This document shows, one piece after another, positions 5,060-6,554 of a DNA stretch of 6,554 nucleotides. Below the pieces are notes generated by a model. It had not been told where the DNA came from, did not search any database, and saw only the letters and a list, made by a program, of their open reading frames with translations. Within the stretch, counting starts at the first letter, position 1; every line of letters begins with the position of its first letter. Source of the DNA: Candidatus Zipacnadia bacterium (GTDB lineage: Bacteria; Armatimonadota; UBA5377; JALGUK01). The stretch covers positions 1-6,554 of the forward strand of contig JALGUK010000095.1 in assembly GCA_029820875.1 (NCBI GenBank), in the 5' to 3' direction. A program made the translations under genes and the position numbers.

Positions 5060-6100
5060 GTGGTTAGAACCGCCATTTTCGGCACTACCGGATACGGCGG
5101 CGTCGAGCTGCTCCGCCTCCTGATGGACCATCCGGATGTCGAATTGTCGTATGTTACATCTGCAAGCTCTGCAGGGAAGACGATATCCGAGGTCTTCCCG
5201 CACCTGGCTGGCCGCATGGACCTGGTACTTCACCCGCCCTCTTTGGAGGAGGCCAAGCAGCGGGCGGACTTGCTCTTTTTCTGCCTGCAACCGGGCCAGG
5301 CCGGCGAAATGGTTCAGGAGGCCATTGGGTCGGGCTTGCAGGTGATTGATTTCAGCGCCGACTTCCGTCTCAAGGACATCGCGGATTACCGGAGCTTCTA
5401 CGGCGAGCACAAGGCGCCCGCGTTGATACCACGCGCTGTGTATGGACTGCCTGAACTTCACCGGGAGGAAATTCGCGCCTCGGACCTTGTGGCCGTGCCG
5501 GGATGCTACCCCACCGGTGCGATTCTTGCGCTCGCGCCGCTGGCCAAAAACGAGATGATAGCCCTCGACAGCATCATCATTGACGCCAAGTCGGGCGTCT
5601 CCGGCGCCGGGCGCTCGAAAATGAACCTCATGACGCACTTTGCTGAGCGCAATGAGAGCATGACCGCCTACGGCCTGCCCGCTCACCGACATCGTCCGGA
5701 GATCGAGCAGGAGCTGGGGCTGCTCGTTGACGCACCCATCAGCGTTTCCTTCATTCCGCACATTATCCCGCTCACCCGGGGCATCCTGACCACGGCCTAC
5801 GCCGATCTGCTCGAGGGGTGCAGCGCTGAAACGCTGACGGAGGTTTTCCGCGAGTTTTACGCCGGCGAGCCGTTCGTGCGGGTAATGCCTCCGGGGCAGA
5901 TTCCGACGACCAAGCAAGTTCGCGGGTCCAACTTCTGCGACATTGGGGTGGCTGTGGACGAGCGTAACTGGCGGGTCATCGTCGTGTCGGCGGTGGATAA
6001 CCTCATCAAGGGGTTGAGCGGAGCGGCGGTGCAATGTATGAATCTGATGTGCGGGCTTGAGGAGACGGCGGGGCTTCAGGCTGTCGGGATGTGGCCATAA
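5060..6100 (+). CDS. argC: N-acetyl-gamma-glutamyl-phosphate reductase
   Basis: ArgC carries out the third step of arginine/ornithine synthesis in the cytosol, the NADPH-dependent reduction of N-acetyl-glutamyl phosphate to N-acetyl-glutamate semialdehyde. The 346-residue length is typical of the long form. The Rossmann loop is AIFGTTGYGGVELLRLL (5-21). Catalytic Cys149 is in VAVPGCYPTGA, and the catalytic His is in AHRHRPEIEQ (208-217). KSGVSGAGR (177-185), FIPHIIPLTRGILTT (231-245) and VRGSNFCDIGV (287-297) are all present. The start is GTG 5060, with GGGG 8 nt upstream and the expected N-terminus; GTG 5051 would add three residues. One oddity is LQPG at about 76-79 where many ArgC proteins have LPHG. 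It probably starts an arg operon with the two following genes. Confidence 0.96.
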   Translation: MVRTAIFGTTGYGGVELLRLLMDHPDVELSYVTSASSAGKTISEVFPHLAGRMDLVLHPPSLEEAKQRADLLFFCLQPGQAGEMVQEAIGSGLQVIDFSADFRLKDIADYRSFYGEHKAPALIPRAVYGLPELHREEIRASDLVAVPGCYPTGAILALAPLAKNEMIALDSIIIDAKSGVSGAGRSKMNLMTHFAERNESMTAYGLPAHRHRPEIEQELGLLVDAPISVSFIPHIIPLTRGILTTAYADLLEGCSAETLTEVFREFYAGEPFVRVMPPGQIPTTKQVRGSNFCDIGVAVDERNWRVIVVSAVDNLIKGLSGAAVQCMNLMCGLEETAGLQAVGMWP

Positions 6101-6468
6101 TGAGAGAATTGCTGCCCAATGAAGCGATTCGATTTCAGTTGCGGCGCGCAGAGGAGGCCGGGATGCACGGCGAGCATGCCAAGGCTCTGCAGATGTTTCG
6201 GGATGTTTTTCATACACTGGAGCAACAGGACAATCCGCCGCTTCATCTGTGTGCGCGCGCTCACCACGGGATGGGCCTGGCTTTGGTGTTCCAAGGCGAT
6301 GTCGAGGAAGGGCTGGCACATCTCGGGGAGGCGGTTCACAATGACCCGCAGACCCACGGGTATGCCCGCGACCTCGCCCGGGCCTATTTTAGGCTCGGAA
6401 TGATGGATAAGGCCAAGCTCTGGGCCAAAAGGGCCAACGTTCTGGGCATAGCCGACGAGGAGAGTTAA
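6100..6468 (+). CDS. Small TPR-repeat protein between argC and argJ
   Basis: This 122-residue soluble protein is built of about three TPR-like helical pairs: roughly residues 8-41 (AIRFQLRRAEEAGMHGEHAK onward), 52-85 (HHGMGLALVFQGDVEEGLAH, the most canonical, ending in NDP) and 87-118 (YARDLARAYFRLGMMDKAKL). There is no signal peptide or membrane segment. The ATG shares its A with the last base of the argC TAA (TAATG), so translation is probably coupled. A GTG at 6091 would add MAI and overlap argC further. It ends three nt before the putative argJ start. TPR proteins mediate protein-protein contacts, and the position suggests a link to the arginine enzymes, but no function can be assigned. 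Confidence 0.85.
   Translation: MRELLPNEAIRFQLRRAEEAGMHGEHAKALQMFRDVFHTLEQQDNPPLHLCARAHHGMGLALVFQGDVEEGLAHLGEAVHNDPQTHGYARDLARAYFRLGMMDKAKLWAKRANVLGIADEES
6457..6462 (+). promoter_or_regulatory. Shine-Dalgarno for the putative argJ
   Basis: GAGGAG lies within the last codons of the TPR gene, suggesting translational coupling. It is compatible with both GTG 6469 (6 nt) and ATG 6472 (9 nt). Confidence 0.6.
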
Positions 6469-6471
6469 GTG

Positions 6472-6554
6472 ATGCAAGACGCCGACGCCCTGCCGCCGGA
6501 CATCCAGCCGATCGAGGGTAACGTTGTCGCCCCTGTCAGGTTCCTGGCCTCCGG
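6472..6554 (+). CDS. argJ: Probable ArgJ (glutamate N-acetyltransferase), 5' end only
   Basis: Only about 27 codons are visible. The N-terminus contains IEGNVVAPVRFLASG, which resembles the start of ArgJ proteins (a G-V-x-AP-x-x-F-x-A-x-G pattern). ArgJ transfers acetyl from N-acetylornithine to glutamate (and in bifunctional forms from acetyl-CoA), recycling the acetyl group in arginine synthesis. The place two genes after argC fits common arg operon order. GAGGAG (6457-6462) lies 9 nt before ATG 6472 and 6 nt before an in-frame GTG at 6469; either could be the start. The catalytic Thr and the rest of the gene are outside the window. Confidence 0.7.
   Translation, partial: MQDADALPPDIQPIEGNVVAPVRFLAS

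Noticed and set aside
4943..6319. Long open frame of 458 codons on the minus strand opposite argC and the TPR gene
   Set aside because: It is antisense to a clearly conserved argC, shows no recognisable domain, and is rich in Arg/His/Pro as expected from reading GC-rich codons backward.

Overview
The window is a piece of a GC-rich bacterial chromosome with tightly packed housekeeping genes. Three blocks are visible: a leftward cell-division/proline cluster, a lone methyltransferase in more AT-rich DNA, and the start of a rightward arginine-biosynthesis operon. DivIVA and SepF in a yggS-sepF-proC-yggT-divIVA order point to a lineage of the Terrabacteria type (Firmicutes, Actinobacteria, Cyanobacteria, Chloroflexi, Armatimonadota and relatives) rather than a proteobacterium. 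I cannot name the phylum from sequence alone.

Left block (minus strand, 3719 down to 1): yggS (PLP homeostasis), sepF (FtsZ membrane tether), proC (last step of proline synthesis), yggT (small membrane protein), divIVA (pole/septum coiled-coil protein), then an unfinished membrane protein with helical repeats that runs off the left edge. Gaps between genes are short (11 to about 70 nt). Several starts are TTG or GTG, each supported by a strong Shine-Dalgarno sequence. One clear extended -10 promoter lies just upstream of yggS and probably drives the block.

Middle (3720-5059): a second promoter points the other way, back to back with the yggS promoter, and shares a CTTTGTGnTATAnT core with it. 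It is followed by about 250 nt without a convincing gene. Read as RNA, this stretch folds on paper into a long interrupted rod with a strong terminal hairpin, reminiscent of 6S RNA in topology. It could instead be a leader for the next gene, a TylF/MycF-family O-methyltransferase of clearly lower GC that looks acquired. A 188-nt gap with two mutually exclusive hairpins separates it from the arginine genes.

Right block (plus strand, 5060 to end): argC, a small TPR protein whose start overlaps the argC stop (TAATG), and the first codons of a probable argJ. The TPR gene sandwiched between two arginine-pathway enzymes is the most unusual part of this operon. No IS element, CRISPR array, tRNA or rRNA was seen.
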